Below are positions 55,483-63,649 of a stretch of 64,000 nucleotides of DNA, one piece after another. The notes beneath the pieces are model-generated. The model was not told the DNA's origin. It ran no database searches and saw nothing but the letters and a program-made list of their open reading frames with translations. Origin of the DNA: Streptomyces pristinaespiralis. GTDB lineage: Bacteria; Actinomycetota; Actinomycetes; Streptomycetales; Streptomycetaceae. Every line of letters begins with the position of its first letter. Position 1 is the first letter of the stretch. Location: contig NZ_CP011340.1 of the NCBI RefSeq assembly GCF_001278075.1, positions 1,922,001 through 1,986,000 on the forward strand, read 5' to 3'. Position numbers and translations under genes: made by a program.

Positions 55483-55624
55483 GAGCCGTCGCTCCGGCGG
55501 CGGCCGGCGGCGGCCGGATCGCGGCGGCGTGGGGCGACGTCGTCCCTCCGGACCGGGACGGGGTGCTGCACCTGCCGGCACAGAGCTGCGCGGTACTGGC
55601 CGACTCCTGAGAGCCGTCGCTCCG
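55377..55624 (+). repeat. 120-bp tandem duplication of the treZ 3' end
   Basis: Copy 1 is 55377-55496 and copy 2 is 55505-55624, offset 128 bp, with three mismatches (two in the GACGAGGAC/GACCGGGAC segment and one A/G in GTACTG/GTGCTG). Copy 1 contains the treZ stop at 55480; copy 2 repeats the same last codons and stop (55608) as an orphan tail. GGCGGC-rich tracts flank both copies, suggesting slippage or unequal exchange. Confidence 0.95.
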
Positions 55625-55679
55625 CCCGGGCTCCGGCGGCGGCCGGCGGCGGATCCGCAGGGCGGCGGCAGCGGTGCCG

Positions 55680-56195
55680 TCAGCGGCGTCCGGAGCCGTA
55701 GGAGTCGCGGCACAGGGCGGTGACGTCGGAGTTCGTCACACCGTCGGAGGCCTCGCACAGGCCGCGCATGTCGTAGCTCGTGCGGGGCCGTGGCGGCCGG
55801 GGACGGGACGCGGGCCGCTGGGTCCGGCGCTCGGGTGGGGCGGCGCGGCGCTCGGGCCGGGCGGGGACGGCGCGCGCGGGGCCCGTGCCGGGGCGCCGCT
55901 TCCGCGCCTGCCCGCCGGGCTCCACCGCCGGCTTCCCGCCCTGCCCCTGAGCCTTGGCACCGCCCCGCTCCGCGGCCCGGTCCTCCGCCCTGTCCTGCGG
56001 ACCGGTGGAGGCCAGCGCCTCGCGCGCCGAGGGCTGGACGACGCGGTCCGGCGTCGCGACGGGCGACGGTGACCGGTCGCCGGCCGGGGCCGGGCTCGGC
56101 GCCGTCGCCGGCCGAGGGGCCGTCGGAACGGCCACACAGCCGGTCACACCGAGCAGGACAAGAGCGGCCAAGGCCGGGATCCGGGGAGTGCGCAT
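55680..56195 (-). CDS. Small Pro/Arg-rich lipoprotein of unknown function
   Basis: 171 residues. Signal peptide with lipobox LGVTGC, then a long disordered Pro/Ala/Arg/Gly region (about 25-140). A short conserved-looking C-terminus (YDMRGLCEASDGVTNSDVTALCRDSYG) has two cysteines that could pair. No domain is recognised. Codon use fits the genome. It lies just beyond the treZ tail duplication, convergent with treZ. Confidence 0.7.
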   Translation of the reverse strand: MRTPRIPALAALVLLGVTGCVAVPTAPRPATAPSPAPAGDRSPSPVATPDRVVQPSAREALASTGPQDRAEDRAAERGGAKAQGQGGKPAVEPGGQARKRRPGTGPARAVPARPERRAAPPERRTQRPASRPRPPRPRTSYDMRGLCEASDGVTNSDVTALCRDSYGSGRR

Positions 56196-56269
56196 CCGCC
56201 AACTCTGCCGGACGGCACGCCTGTGACCTGCGCAGGCGCCCGTGGAATCACCGACATGAGTGACCCTGT

Positions 56270-57241
56270 TCAGTTCTCGTCGCCGAGGTGCCCTTTCTCC
56301 TTGGCGACGAGCCGTTCGAGCAGTTCCTGGAACTCCTCGCCGATCATGATCTGCAGGCCCTCGCCGTCCTCGTCGCGGTCGCTCAGCTGGGTGAGCGTGC
56401 CGCCGTGCCACCAGTAGACGTACGGACTGATGGCGCCGGGCGTGTCCTCGTATCCGGTGGCGGCGAAGGCGGCCATCGCGTTGAGGGCGGGGAGCATGCC
56501 GGTGTCGTGGATGGCGTGGAAGGCGAGCTGGTGCCGGAAGGGCATGGCCACCAGGGCGCCGTCGGCGGTCAGCTCCTCGCCGGTGACCTGCCGCACCAGC
56601 GTCTCCAGCGCGAGGACCCGGCTCGCCGTGTAGAAGGAGTCGCCGAGCACGACCTCGAAGCGCATGCCCTCGGAGTCCTTGACGGTCTCGTGCGCCTCGA
56701 CGGGCAGTCCGCGGAGGTTGTACAGCGCCTGGTCGCGCAGATAGGGCAGGTCGCCGAGGGGTTCGAGTGCCTCGTCGGTGAGCATCATGACGCTCTCGGG
56801 GAGGTCGAGCGCGAGGATCTCGTACAGGCCGGGGGCGACGGTGCGGGCGTAGGCGAAGTTCCGTGGGTCGAGCCCTTCCGCGCCGACGACGCGGGGGTAG
56901 AGCTGGGCGCGGATCTGTTCGGCGGGCAGGGTCTCCAGCGCGGACGGCGCGTCCATGGTGCGCAGCACCATGCCGACATGCTGATGGATCAGCTCGGGCC
57001 ACACCCGGGGTCCGCGTTCGTCGTTGTGGCACACGGCGGCGAGGTTGCCGAGACCGAACTGTCTGCCGGCGCTGTCGGAGACCATGTCGGTGTAGACCGT
57101 CACCTCGAGGCCCTGTTCGGCGAACGCCTCGCGGACCTGGGCGCGGAACCTCGCCCCCTCGTCGGCGGAGAAGAAGGAGAACTCGGGGTCCCGGGGCGCA
57201 TCGCGTCCGTCACGCTTCGGCCCTCGCCGGAACAACCCCAC
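56270..57241 (-). CDS. Conserved hypothetical cytoplasmic protein
   Basis: 323 residues, soluble and acidic. Recognisable segments are FSFFSADEGARFRAQVREAFAEQGLEVTVY near the N-terminus and DHW-less mixed alpha/beta sequence thereafter, with IAHQLAF-like motif FRHQLAFHAIHDTGMLPALNAM. It is similar to unannotated actinobacterial proteins; no function is assigned. GTG 57241 has GGAGGGC upstream. Single gene. Confidence 0.75.
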   Translation of the reverse strand: MGLFRRGPKRDGRDAPRDPEFSFFSADEGARFRAQVREAFAEQGLEVTVYTDMVSDSAGRQFGLGNLAAVCHNDERGPRVWPELIHQHVGMVLRTMDAPSALETLPAEQIRAQLYPRVVGAEGLDPRNFAYARTVAPGLYEILALDLPESVMMLTDEALEPLGDLPYLRDQALYNLRGLPVEAHETVKDSEGMRFEVVLGDSFYTASRVLALETLVRQVTGEELTADGALVAMPFRHQLAFHAIHDTGMLPALNAMAAFAATGYEDTPGAISPYVYWWHGGTLTQLSDRDEDGEGLQIMIGEEFQELLERLVAKEKGHLGDEN

Positions 57242-57316
57242 GTCAACGCCCTCCGCTCGCCTGTCACTGATTCGAGCGTACCGACCCCGGGTGAACTGCG
57301 GGGCTCCGCCTTTCGA

Positions 57317-57976
57317 TCAGTTCATCGGCCGGTCCGTGGACGGGCGGTCCATCGGCACCACGAGATCGGCCCGGTCCCGGCCGCGGCCGATCAGCCGTGC
57401 GTTCGGTTCGTCGGAGTCGTGGACCCAGCGCTCCGCGTGCGGGCGCTCCTTCCCGAAGCGCACATGCCGGTCCACCAGCCGGCGCAGCCGCTCCTCCTGG
57501 TCGAGCTCGAGGAACCACACCTCGTCGAGAAGCGGGCGGACCCGTCCCCAGATCCCTTCGTCGTGCAGCAGGTAGTTGCCTTCGGTGACGACGAGCGGCA
57601 CGGCGGGGCCCACGGGGATGCTCCCTGACACCGGCTCCTCGAGGGACCGGTCGAAGGCCGGGGCGTAGACGACGGTGTCCGGGTCGGGGTCGCGCAGCCT
57701 GCCGAGCAGTGCGGCGTACCCGGCGGCGTCGAAGGTGTCGGGGGCGCCCTTGCGGTGCTCACGGCCGAGGCGCCGCAGTTCCCGCTGGGCGAGGTGGAAG
57801 CCGTCCATGGGGACGAGGACCGCGAGGCCGTCGAGCGCTTCGACGATCCGGCCGGCGAGGGTGGACTTCCCGGCGCCGGGTGCCCCGGCGATCCCGAGCA
57901 GGCGCCGGTGTCCCGGTACGGCGAGGGACCGGGCGCGCTCGACGAGGTGGTGAGGCAGGGCGGGCATGCCGCCCAT
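57317..57976 (-). CDS. Nucleoside/uridine-kinase-like P-loop kinase
   Basis: 219 residues. Walker A GIAGAPGAGKSTLAGRI, then VPMDGFHLAQRELRRLGREHRKGAPDTFD, which is typical of the PanK/uridine kinase/phosphoribulokinase family, and VVTEGNYLLHDEGIWGRV. It probably phosphorylates a nucleoside, pantothenate-like compound or fructose derivative. ATG at 57976 or 57967; the latter has GGGCGG upstream. Divergent from the VOC gene across a shared ATACGTAT core. Confidence 0.85.
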   Translation of the reverse strand: MGGMPALPHHLVERARSLAVPGHRRLLGIAGAPGAGKSTLAGRIVEALDGLAVLVPMDGFHLAQRELRRLGREHRKGAPDTFDAAGYAALLGRLRDPDPDTVVYAPAFDRSLEEPVSGSIPVGPAVPLVVTEGNYLLHDEGIWGRVRPLLDEVWFLELDQEERLRRLVDRHVRFGKERPHAERWVHDSDEPNARLIGRGRDRADLVVPMDRPSTDRPMN

Positions 57977-57987
57977 TGTCGCTGGTC

Positions 57988-57998
57988 ATACGTATAAC
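57988..57998. promoter_or_regulatory. Shared divergent promoter core
   Basis: The 8-bp palindrome ATACGTAT (57988-57995) supplies overlapping -10-like hexamers: TATAAC (57993-57998) for the plus-strand VOC gene and TATACG on the minus strand for the kinase. Expected transcription starts fall at or within a few bases of both start codons, suggesting leaderless mRNAs. Confidence 0.45.
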
Positions 57999-58007
57999 CT
58001 GTGGTGC

Positions 58008-58397
58008 ATGCAGAACATCGCCCTGATCACGCTCGTCGTCCGCGACTACGACGAGGCCATCGCCTTCTACACCGACGCGCTGGGTTTCCACCTGGTCGAG
58101 GACACCGACCGGGGGGACGGAAGCCGCTGGGTGGTCGTCCGCCCGGCGGGTTCCGGGACCGGCACCGGCCTGCTGCTGGCCCGCGCCGGCAGCGACGATC
58201 AGCGCGCGAGCGTCGGCGCGCAGACCGGCGGCCGGGTGGGCTTCTTCCTGCACACGGACGACTTCGCGCGTGACCACGCCCGTATGACGGCGGCGGGGGT
58301 GCGCTTCCTCGAGGAACCGCGGCACGAGGCGTACGGCTCGGTTGCCGTCTTCGAGGACCTCTACGGCAACAAGTGGGACCTGCTCGAGCCGAGGTGA
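58008..58397 (+). CDS. VOC family protein (glyoxalase-like)
   Basis: 129 residues. First module ALITLVVRDYDEAIAFYTDALGFHLVEDTD, second module VGFFLHTDDFARDHARMTAAGVRFLEEPRHEAYGSVAVFEDLYGNKWDLLEP. The conserved H, E and Q/E metal-ligand positions are partly present. Likely leaderless from TATAAC just upstream. Function unknown. Confidence 0.88.
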   Translation: MQNIALITLVVRDYDEAIAFYTDALGFHLVEDTDRGDGSRWVVVRPAGSGTGTGLLLARAGSDDQRASVGAQTGGRVGFFLHTDDFARDHARMTAAGVRFLEEPRHEAYGSVAVFEDLYGNKWDLLEPR

Positions 58398-58457
58398 CGC
58401 CCGTCCGTCCCGGCCGGCGCCGCCCGTGACCGGCCGGGCCCCGGCCCCGGTACGCCG

Positions 58458-59702
58458 CTACAGCGGCAGCGCGCACACCGCGACCGGCGATCCGAACGCC
58501 GGTCCGGCCGAACGCAGTTCGCCCGTGCGCCGGTCGACATGAAAGACCGTCACCGTGCTCGAGCGCTGGTTCGCCGCGAACAGCAGCCCGCCCGACGGCG
58601 AGAGGGCGATGTGCCGGGGGAAGTCGCCCCCGACCGGGACGGTGTCGAGCAGACGCAGGCGCGACCCGCCCGCCTCCACGGCGTACCGCGTCAGGCTGTT
58701 GTGCCCCCGGTTGGCGAGGTACGCGTACCCGCCGTCGCCGGTCACCACGAGCTGGGCCGGGTAACTGGTGCCGGATCCGGTGCCGGTGGGCTGCGGCGCG
58801 CCCGGCCGGAGCCTGCCGGTCCGCGGGTCGTAGGCGCAGACCACGACGGTGTTGTCGAGTTCGTTCGCCACGTAGGCGTACCGGCCCGAGGGGTGGAAGG
58901 TGAGGTGCCGTGGGCCCGCGCCCGGCTTCAGCGTCGTCCGGGACACCTCCGCGAGCGTGCCCGCCCGGGTGTCGAGGCGGTAGGTGTACACGGTGTCGTT
59001 GCCCAGGTCGACGGCGAGCACGTGTCCGCCGTCGGGGCTGGTGACGATCTGGTGTGCGTGCGGGCCCGACCGACCAGGTCCGGGCGGCGGCTCGGAGTGG
59101 GTGACCAGGTCCGTACGCTCACCCGGCGCGCCGGAGGCGGCGAGAGGGTGGACGGCGACGCTGCCGGAGCCGTAGTTGGCGCTGAGCAGCCACCGTCCGG
59201 ACGGGTGCACGGACAGATGGCAGGGCGCGGGCCCGCCGGTGGGCCGGCTGCCGATCACCTGGTGGGCGCCGCCCGCGTCGAGCCGCACGGCGGTCACGGC
59301 ACCGGCGTCGCGTTCGTCCACCGCGTACAGGGTGCGGCCGGAGGGGTGGACGGCGAGGTACGAGGGGTCGCCGACGCCTTCGACGACGCCGGTGCCGGTG
59401 ATCCTGCCGCTCGTCCCGTCGTACGTGGCCGTCGCGATCCCCGGGCCGCCCCCCTCTGCGGAGGTGTACGTGCCGATGAACAGAGGACGCGCCGTGCGGG
59501 GCCGGGCCGTCGACGTGGTGGCCACCCGCGATCTGGCCCGCGGCGCGGACTCCCCGGCCCGCGAGCACGCCGACAGCGCGCCGCCGGCCGCCAGCGCGCC
59601 CAGGCCCCCGAGGAAGCGGCGCCGCCCCACGTGCGCGGCGCCGCCCTTAACGACGTCCCTGCCCGTACCGGATTCACTGCCCGTGCCGGTGCTGATGCCC
59701 AT
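58458..59702 (-). CDS. Tat-exported beta-propeller lactonase family lipoprotein
   Basis: 414 residues. A twin-arginine signal (VGRRRFLGGLGALAAGGALSAC) with lipobox cysteine is followed by a seven-bladed propeller of the 6-phosphogluconolactonase/YkgB (Pgl) family: repeated segments LAVHPSGRTLYAVDE, LSVHPSGRWLLSANYGSGSV, LTFHPSGRYAYVANELDNTV and IALSPSGGLLFAANQ. Extracellular location argues against a pentose phosphate role; lactone hydrolysis or a structural role outside the cell is possible. Single gene. Confidence 0.9.
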   Translation of the reverse strand: MGISTGTGSESGTGRDVVKGGAAHVGRRRFLGGLGALAAGGALSACSRAGESAPRARSRVATTSTARPRTARPLFIGTYTSAEGGGPGIATATYDGTSGRITGTGVVEGVGDPSYLAVHPSGRTLYAVDERDAGAVTAVRLDAGGAHQVIGSRPTGGPAPCHLSVHPSGRWLLSANYGSGSVAVHPLAASGAPGERTDLVTHSEPPPGPGRSGPHAHQIVTSPDGGHVLAVDLGNDTVYTYRLDTRAGTLAEVSRTTLKPGAGPRHLTFHPSGRYAYVANELDNTVVVCAYDPRTGRLRPGAPQPTGTGSGTSYPAQLVVTGDGGYAYLANRGHNSLTRYAVEAGGSRLRLLDTVPVGGDFPRHIALSPSGGLLFAANQRSSTVTVFHVDRRTGELRSAGPAFGSPVAVCALPL

Positions 59703-59729
59703 GGCAGGCAGGGTAGGGCCTCGGCCGGT

Positions 59730-60842
59730 TCAGCGGCGCTGTGCGGACCGTGATCCTGCCTTCGCCCGCTCCTTCTCCTCGTACTCCTCGTCCTCGTCGC
59801 CTTCCCGGTCCTCGCGCTCGTCGTAGTCCTCGTCCTCGTAATCGGCGTCGTCCTCGTACCGCCGGGGGCCGGCCTCCTCGTCGTCGTACTCCTCGTCCTC
59901 TTCCGCTTCCTCGTCCCGGCCCTCGGCCTCGTCCCGCTCCTCGGCCTCGTCCCGGTCCTCGGCTTCGTCCTCGTAGTCGTAGTCACGGTCGCTGTCGTCG
60001 CGTTCCTTGTCCTCTTCGCCCTCGTGCTCCTCGCGCTCGGCCTCTTCGCGCTCCAGCGCGTCTTCGTGGCTGACGACGACCTCACCGTCACGCACCTCGC
60101 CGCGCCAGCCCTCGACCTCTTCGTCCGTGAGGGTCACATGGCGCTGGAAGTGCTTGAAGTCGAGCCGCAGACGCCGCCCTTGGGCCCGCCACAGATTGCC
60201 CGTCTTCTCGAAGAACCCCGAGGGGTAGTACTCCACGACGAGCACGATGCGGGTCAGGGAAGGGGCCAGCTCGTGGAAGCTCACGCATCCGCGCGTGCTG
60301 CCCTTGGCGCCCTCCGACGTCCACACGATCCGGTCGTCCGGTACCTGCTCCTGGACCGTCGCCGACCAGCCGCGGGTGGACGGGCCCACCTTGACCTTCC
60401 AGTCGGAGCTGACCTCGTCCTTCTGGGAGACGCTGCGCACACCCTTGGTGAAACCACTGAACGCCTCGTACTTGGTCCAGTGGTCGTACGCCGTGCGGAT
60501 GGGCACGCCCACATCGAGGCTCTCGACGATGTTCATGACCTTGGTGTCGCCGGACTTGCGCCCGCCCTTGCCGCCTCCGAGCTTTTCCTTCACGTTGCCC
60601 ACGATGTTGTCCTTGGTGCTCTTGAGCTTGGCGCCGATCAGGGCCTTCATCATTCCGCCGCCGGAGAGCCCCCCTCCGTTCTCGGCGACGTCGAGAAGCT
60701 TGTCCGAGAGGTCTGTCACCTTGTCACCGGCTGCGTCGGCCAGCCGTCCCGTGCGGGCGCCGATGTAACCGGTGAGCGCCTCGCGCAGCTGGTCCCGGCC
60801 GGAACCGCTCTGACTCGTGGGTCGCTGATCCGTGGTGGTCAT
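59730..60842 (-). CDS. Gas vesicle cluster SRPBCC protein (GvpZ-like) with acidic tail
   Basis: 370 residues. Residues about 1-95 are a helical region with two Gly-rich stretches; a polyketide cyclase-like SRPBCC domain follows (about 100-240: VGVPIRTAYDHWTKYEAFSGF, VEYYPSGFFEKTGNLWRAQGRRL). The last 130 residues are an extreme Glu/Asp/Arg low-complexity tail. This matches the accessory protein named GvpZ in Streptomyces gas vesicle clusters. Its ribosome binding site (GGAGG) overlaps the stop of the preceding gene. Role in vesicle assembly unknown. Confidence 0.85.
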   Translation of the reverse strand: MTTTDQRPTSQSGSGRDQLREALTGYIGARTGRLADAAGDKVTDLSDKLLDVAENGGGLSGGGMMKALIGAKLKSTKDNIVGNVKEKLGGGKGGRKSGDTKVMNIVESLDVGVPIRTAYDHWTKYEAFSGFTKGVRSVSQKDEVSSDWKVKVGPSTRGWSATVQEQVPDDRIVWTSEGAKGSTRGCVSFHELAPSLTRIVLVVEYYPSGFFEKTGNLWRAQGRRLRLDFKHFQRHVTLTDEEVEGWRGEVRDGEVVVSHEDALEREEAEREEHEGEEDKERDDSDRDYDYEDEAEDRDEAEERDEAEGRDEEAEEDEEYDDEEAGPRRYEDDADYEDEDYDEREDREGDEDEEYEEKERAKAGSRSAQRR

Positions 60843-60846
60843 GGGC

Positions 60847-61500
60847 CTACCTCCGCCGTGTCCCGGACCCGGACGTCGCGTCCGTGCCGGAGCGAGCTCT
60901 CTTCGCGGGCGCCTTCCCGGTCGTGGCGGCCTTCTTCGCGGCGGCCCTGGCGGTGGCCTTCTTCGCCGTCGAGGGCCCGGCGGTGGCCTTCTTCGCCGTC
61001 TTTCCGGCAGCGGCGCGGCGGGACCTGAGCTCGCCCCGCGCTCCCTCCGGCTCCTGCTTCTTCTCCGGCTTCTCCTGCTCCTCCTGCTCCTCCTGCTCCT
61101 CCTCCGGCTCCTCCTGGTCCGCCTCGGGCTCGTCGGCCCTGTCCGCCGTCTCCGTCCCGCGCTGATCCTTCTCGTCCGCCTCTTCGCGGCCCTCCAGCCG
61201 CATCGTCCGCTCGTGCAGCACGTCGGCCAGCCCGGCCATCTTGCGGTCGGCGGTCGCCGCCAGCGCCTGGCGCCCGGCGTCCAGCAGCTCGCCCCGCACC
61301 TGGTCGCCCAGACCGGCGAGCTGCGGTGCGTCCTTGAGCGTCTTCATGCCCTGGGCCATCAGTTTCTGCGGGTCGAGGCCGGTGCGCCGCCCGGCGAGGT
61401 AGGTGCCCACCGCGAGGGCCATGCGGCCCTTCTTGGTGCGGCCCAGGACGTAGCCGCCTGCCACGGCGGCCGCAAGAGCCACTTTGTTGGTGTCCTTCAT
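60847..61500 (-). CDS. Gas vesicle cluster protein (GvpY-like) with histone-like Lys/Ala tail
   Basis: 217 residues. The N-terminus has a short hydrophobic segment (VALAAAVAGGYVLGRTKKGRMALAVGTYLAGRR). A helical middle region leads to a Glu/Gln coiled-coil (about 130-150). The C-terminal 50 residues are repeats of AKKA and similar (KTAKKATAGPSTAKKATARA), resembling histone H1-like tails that bind nucleic acid or acidic polymers. It is the first gene of the minus-strand pair, divergent from gvpO. Named GvpY in other streptomycetes by position. Its basic tail may pair with the acidic tail of the next gene product (inference). Confidence 0.8.
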   Translation of the reverse strand: MKDTNKVALAAAVAGGYVLGRTKKGRMALAVGTYLAGRRTGLDPQKLMAQGMKTLKDAPQLAGLGDQVRGELLDAGRQALAATADRKMAGLADVLHERTMRLEGREEADEKDQRGTETADRADEPEADQEEPEEEQEEQEEQEKPEKKQEPEGARGELRSRRAAAGKTAKKATAGPSTAKKATARAAAKKAATTGKAPAKRARSGTDATSGSGTRRR

Positions 61501-61699
61501 GAGCTGCTCCCTGTGTGACAGGTCCTGGCCCCGGCTGCTCGCTCCCCTGCTCACGCCTCTCAACATCCATGCCGGTACGGGCCTGTTGGGGCCGGGAGAG
61601 CCGGTAGGTCCACGAGTTCCCCGACGAAGCACAATATGCCTATATGCTGAAATTGTACGTTTCTGTACTACGAAGGTCCTCTCGTGGTGAGAAGGGGCG
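61501..61699. promoter_or_regulatory. Divergent gas vesicle control region
   Basis: 199 bp between gvpY-like and gvpO starts. The AT-rich stretch 61630-61668 contains GCCTATATGC and two GTAC tetramers 10 bp apart (TTGTACGTTTCTGTAC), likely parts of overlapping promoters or an operator. No sigma consensus can be assigned with confidence. Confidence 0.5.
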
Positions 61700-61993
61700 A
61701 TGACTTCCTCGGATCCCGCCGGACGGCGTCCCAAGATCAAGGCAGCGAGCGTCATGCGCTCCGCCGCGGACCAGCTGTCGGAGCTGCTCGGCCGCCCGCC
61801 CGAGTCCGTCTCGGCGCTCAGACGGACCGACGACGGCTGGGAGGCGGACGTGGAAGTGCTGGAGGTGGAGCGCATCCCCGACACCACGAGCGTGCTGGCC
61901 AGCTACCGAGTGATGCTGGACGAGGAGGGCGATCTGGTGGAGTACCGGCGCACCCGGCGCTACACCCGCGGTCAGATCGACCGGCCGAACTGA
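61700..61993 (+). CDS. gvpO: Gas vesicle protein GvpO
   Basis: 97 residues. GvpO family segment ALRRTDDGWEADVEVLEVERIPDTTSVLASYRVMLDEEGDL then YRRTRRYTRGQID. GvpO is a small cytoplasmic protein needed for or regulating gas vesicle formation in haloarchaea and actinomycetes. AAGGGG precedes ATG 61700. First gene of the plus-strand gvp operon. Confidence 0.93.
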   Translation: MTSSDPAGRRPKIKAASVMRSAADQLSELLGRPPESVSALRRTDDGWEADVEVLEVERIPDTTSVLASYRVMLDEEGDLVEYRRTRRYTRGQIDRPN

Positions 61994-62040
61994 ACGACCT
62001 TCGCGGGCCCGCTGCGGGCACGTGACGAAGGGAGACACCA

Positions 62041-62529
62041 ATGACGGTGGTACCCCAGGGCGGAGACGGCGTTTCCAGGGGAGGCGGCGGCTCCGGAACC
62101 CTCTACGACGTCCTCGACCTCATTCTCGACCGCGGACTGGTCATCGACGTCTTCGTGCGTGTGTCCCTGGTCGGCATCGAGATCCTGAAGATCGACGCCC
62201 GTGTCGTCGTGGCCAGCGTCGACACGTACCTGCGCTTCGCGGAGGCCTGCAACCGCCTCGACCTGGAGTCCGGCAGAAAGGCGCCCGCCCAGCTGACCGA
62301 CGTCGTCGGCGACACCCTCGAGAGCGGGGCGAAGGGCAAGTCGAAGGGGGCGCTCGGCGGTGCGATGGAGGCCGTGGCCGATTCCCTGACCGGCGGCGGC
62401 AAGAAAAAGCGCGAGGCCGACGACGACCGCGCCGCCGAGCTCGAAGAAGGGAGGGACGCCGAGGAACGGGAACCCGTGGAAGAGCGCAGGCCTCCCCGGC
62501 GGGCCCCCCGGCGGGAACGGGAAAGGTAA
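62041..62529 (+). CDS. gvpA: Gas vesicle structural protein GvpA with long charged C-tail
   Basis: 162 residues. The GvpA core (about 18-80) is visible as [46 protein letters not shown]. This hydrophobic core builds the vesicle ribs. After residue 80 a Lys/Gly then Glu/Arg-rich extension of about 80 residues doubles the length seen in cyanobacterial GvpA (about 70). GGGAGACACCA precedes ATG 62041. Whether it is the main wall protein or a minor GvpJ/M-like variant is not decided by sequence alone. Confidence 0.9.
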   Translation: MTVVPQGGDGVSRGGGGSGTLYDVLDLILDRGLVIDVFVRVSLVGIEILKIDARVVVASVDTYLRFAEACNRLDLESGRKAPAQLTDVVGDTLESGAKGKSKGALGGAMEAVADSLTGGGKKKREADDDRAAELEEGRDAEEREPVEERRPPRRAPRRERER

Positions 62530-62564
62530 GGCGTGCGGGAGTGATCCCGCAGTGAGGAGCGACC

Positions 62565-63278
62565 ATGGCCGTGTACGTCTACTCGATCACCGCCGAGGAT
62601 CATCCGCTCCGTCTCGACGGCATCGAGGGAGTCGGAGAGCCGGCGGCGCTCCTGCGGAAGGTGGTCGCCGGGTCGCTGTGCGCCGTCGTCAGCGACGCGC
62701 CGGACGGTCTGCGTCCCAAGCGCCGCGACGTCATGGCGCACCAGGCCGTCCAGGAACACCTGATGGCCGACGGCACGGTGCTGCCCCTGCGCTTCGGTCT
62801 CACGGCACCCGACGACGAGGCGGTGCGGGACGCGCTGGAGCAGGGATCGGGGCAGTACACCGAGCGTCTGGAGGCGGTCAAGGGCTGCGCCGAGTACAAC
62901 CTGAAGGCGTCGCAGGACGAGGACGCGATCCTGCGAGAGATCCTGCTCGAGTCGGAGACGGCCCGGGAACTCAACGACCGGATCCGCGGTGGTGACGCGA
63001 CGCCCGATCTGCCCGTGCGGCTGGGTGAGTTGGTGGCCGGGGAGATACAGGCGCGGCAGGAGGCGCTGGCCTCCGGCGTCATCGAGGCGCTGCGCCCCCA
63101 CAGCCGGGAGGTGAGCACCGCGCAGCCGACGGGCGAGGACTTCCTCAATGTGTCCTTCCTGGTGGCCGAGGACCAGGACGAGTTGTTCCTCGCCACCCAA
63201 CTCAGTGTCATCAACCAGTTGGGCGAGGGTTACACGTTCCGGCTCAGCGGACCGCTGCCCCCGTACAGCTTCGTGTGA
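62565..63278 (+). CDS. gvpF: GvpL/GvpF family gas vesicle protein
   Basis: 237 residues. GvpF/L family features: VYVYSITAEDHPLRLDGIEGVGEPAAL, LRFGLTAPDDEAVRDALE and C-terminal FRLSGPLPPYSFV, which is near-invariant in the family. It binds GvpA and is thought to act early in assembly at the inner vesicle surface. GTGAGGAGC precedes ATG 62565. Its stop is close to the gvpG start. Confidence 0.93.
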   Translation: MAVYVYSITAEDHPLRLDGIEGVGEPAALLRKVVAGSLCAVVSDAPDGLRPKRRDVMAHQAVQEHLMADGTVLPLRFGLTAPDDEAVRDALEQGSGQYTERLEAVKGCAEYNLKASQDEDAILREILLESETARELNDRIRGGDATPDLPVRLGELVAGEIQARQEALASGVIEALRPHSREVSTAQPTGEDFLNVSFLVAEDQDELFLATQLSVINQLGEGYTFRLSGPLPPYSFV

Positions 63279-63292
63279 AGGGCTGGTGCGCC

Positions 63293-63544
63293 ATGGGCCT
63301 GTTCACCCAGATCGTCACCCTCCCGCTGGCGCCGGTGCGGGGTGCCGTGTGGGTCGTCGACCGGGTGCGGGAGGCGGCGGAGGAGGAGTACTACGACCCC
63401 GCGCCCGTGCACCGCGCGCTCGCCGAGCTGGAGGCCCGGCTCACTTCGGGGGAGATCGACGAGGAGACGTTCGACCGGAGGGAGGACGAGCTGCTGGACC
63501 GCCTGGAAGAGATCATGGCGTACCGGGCCGGCATCGGGCGCTGA
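63293..63544 (+). CDS. gvpG: Gas vesicle protein GvpG
   Basis: 83 residues. It opens MGLFTQIVTLPLAPVRGAVWVVDRVREAA, the standard GvpG start, and ends in a charged helical region (EIDEETFDRREDELLDRLEEI). A GTG at 63275 overlapping the gvpF stop would add six residues, but ATG 63293 has GAAGG upstream and fits the family. Accessory assembly protein. Confidence 0.92.
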   Translation: MGLFTQIVTLPLAPVRGAVWVVDRVREAAEEEYYDPAPVHRALAELEARLTSGEIDEETFDRREDELLDRLEEIMAYRAGIGR

Positions 63545-63649
63545 CGGCCGATCGTGCCACTGGCCGGGCTCCTGGCCGGGGCCCTGGCAGGGCTCCTGGA
63601 CGCGGACGACGCCGTGCACCGCACGCACGCGAAACGTGAGGTTCCGATC

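Noticed and set aside
55505..55624. A second functional treZ fragment or small gene
   Set aside because: The repeated tail has no own ribosome binding site and is out of phase with the upstream stop; it is best read as a duplication relic.
52252..56202. 1316-codon minus-strand frame fusing beta-glucosidase to upstream sequence
   Set aside because: Only the 52252-53628 part is GH1. The remainder is antisense to treZ and its tail duplication and is Arg/Pro-rich.
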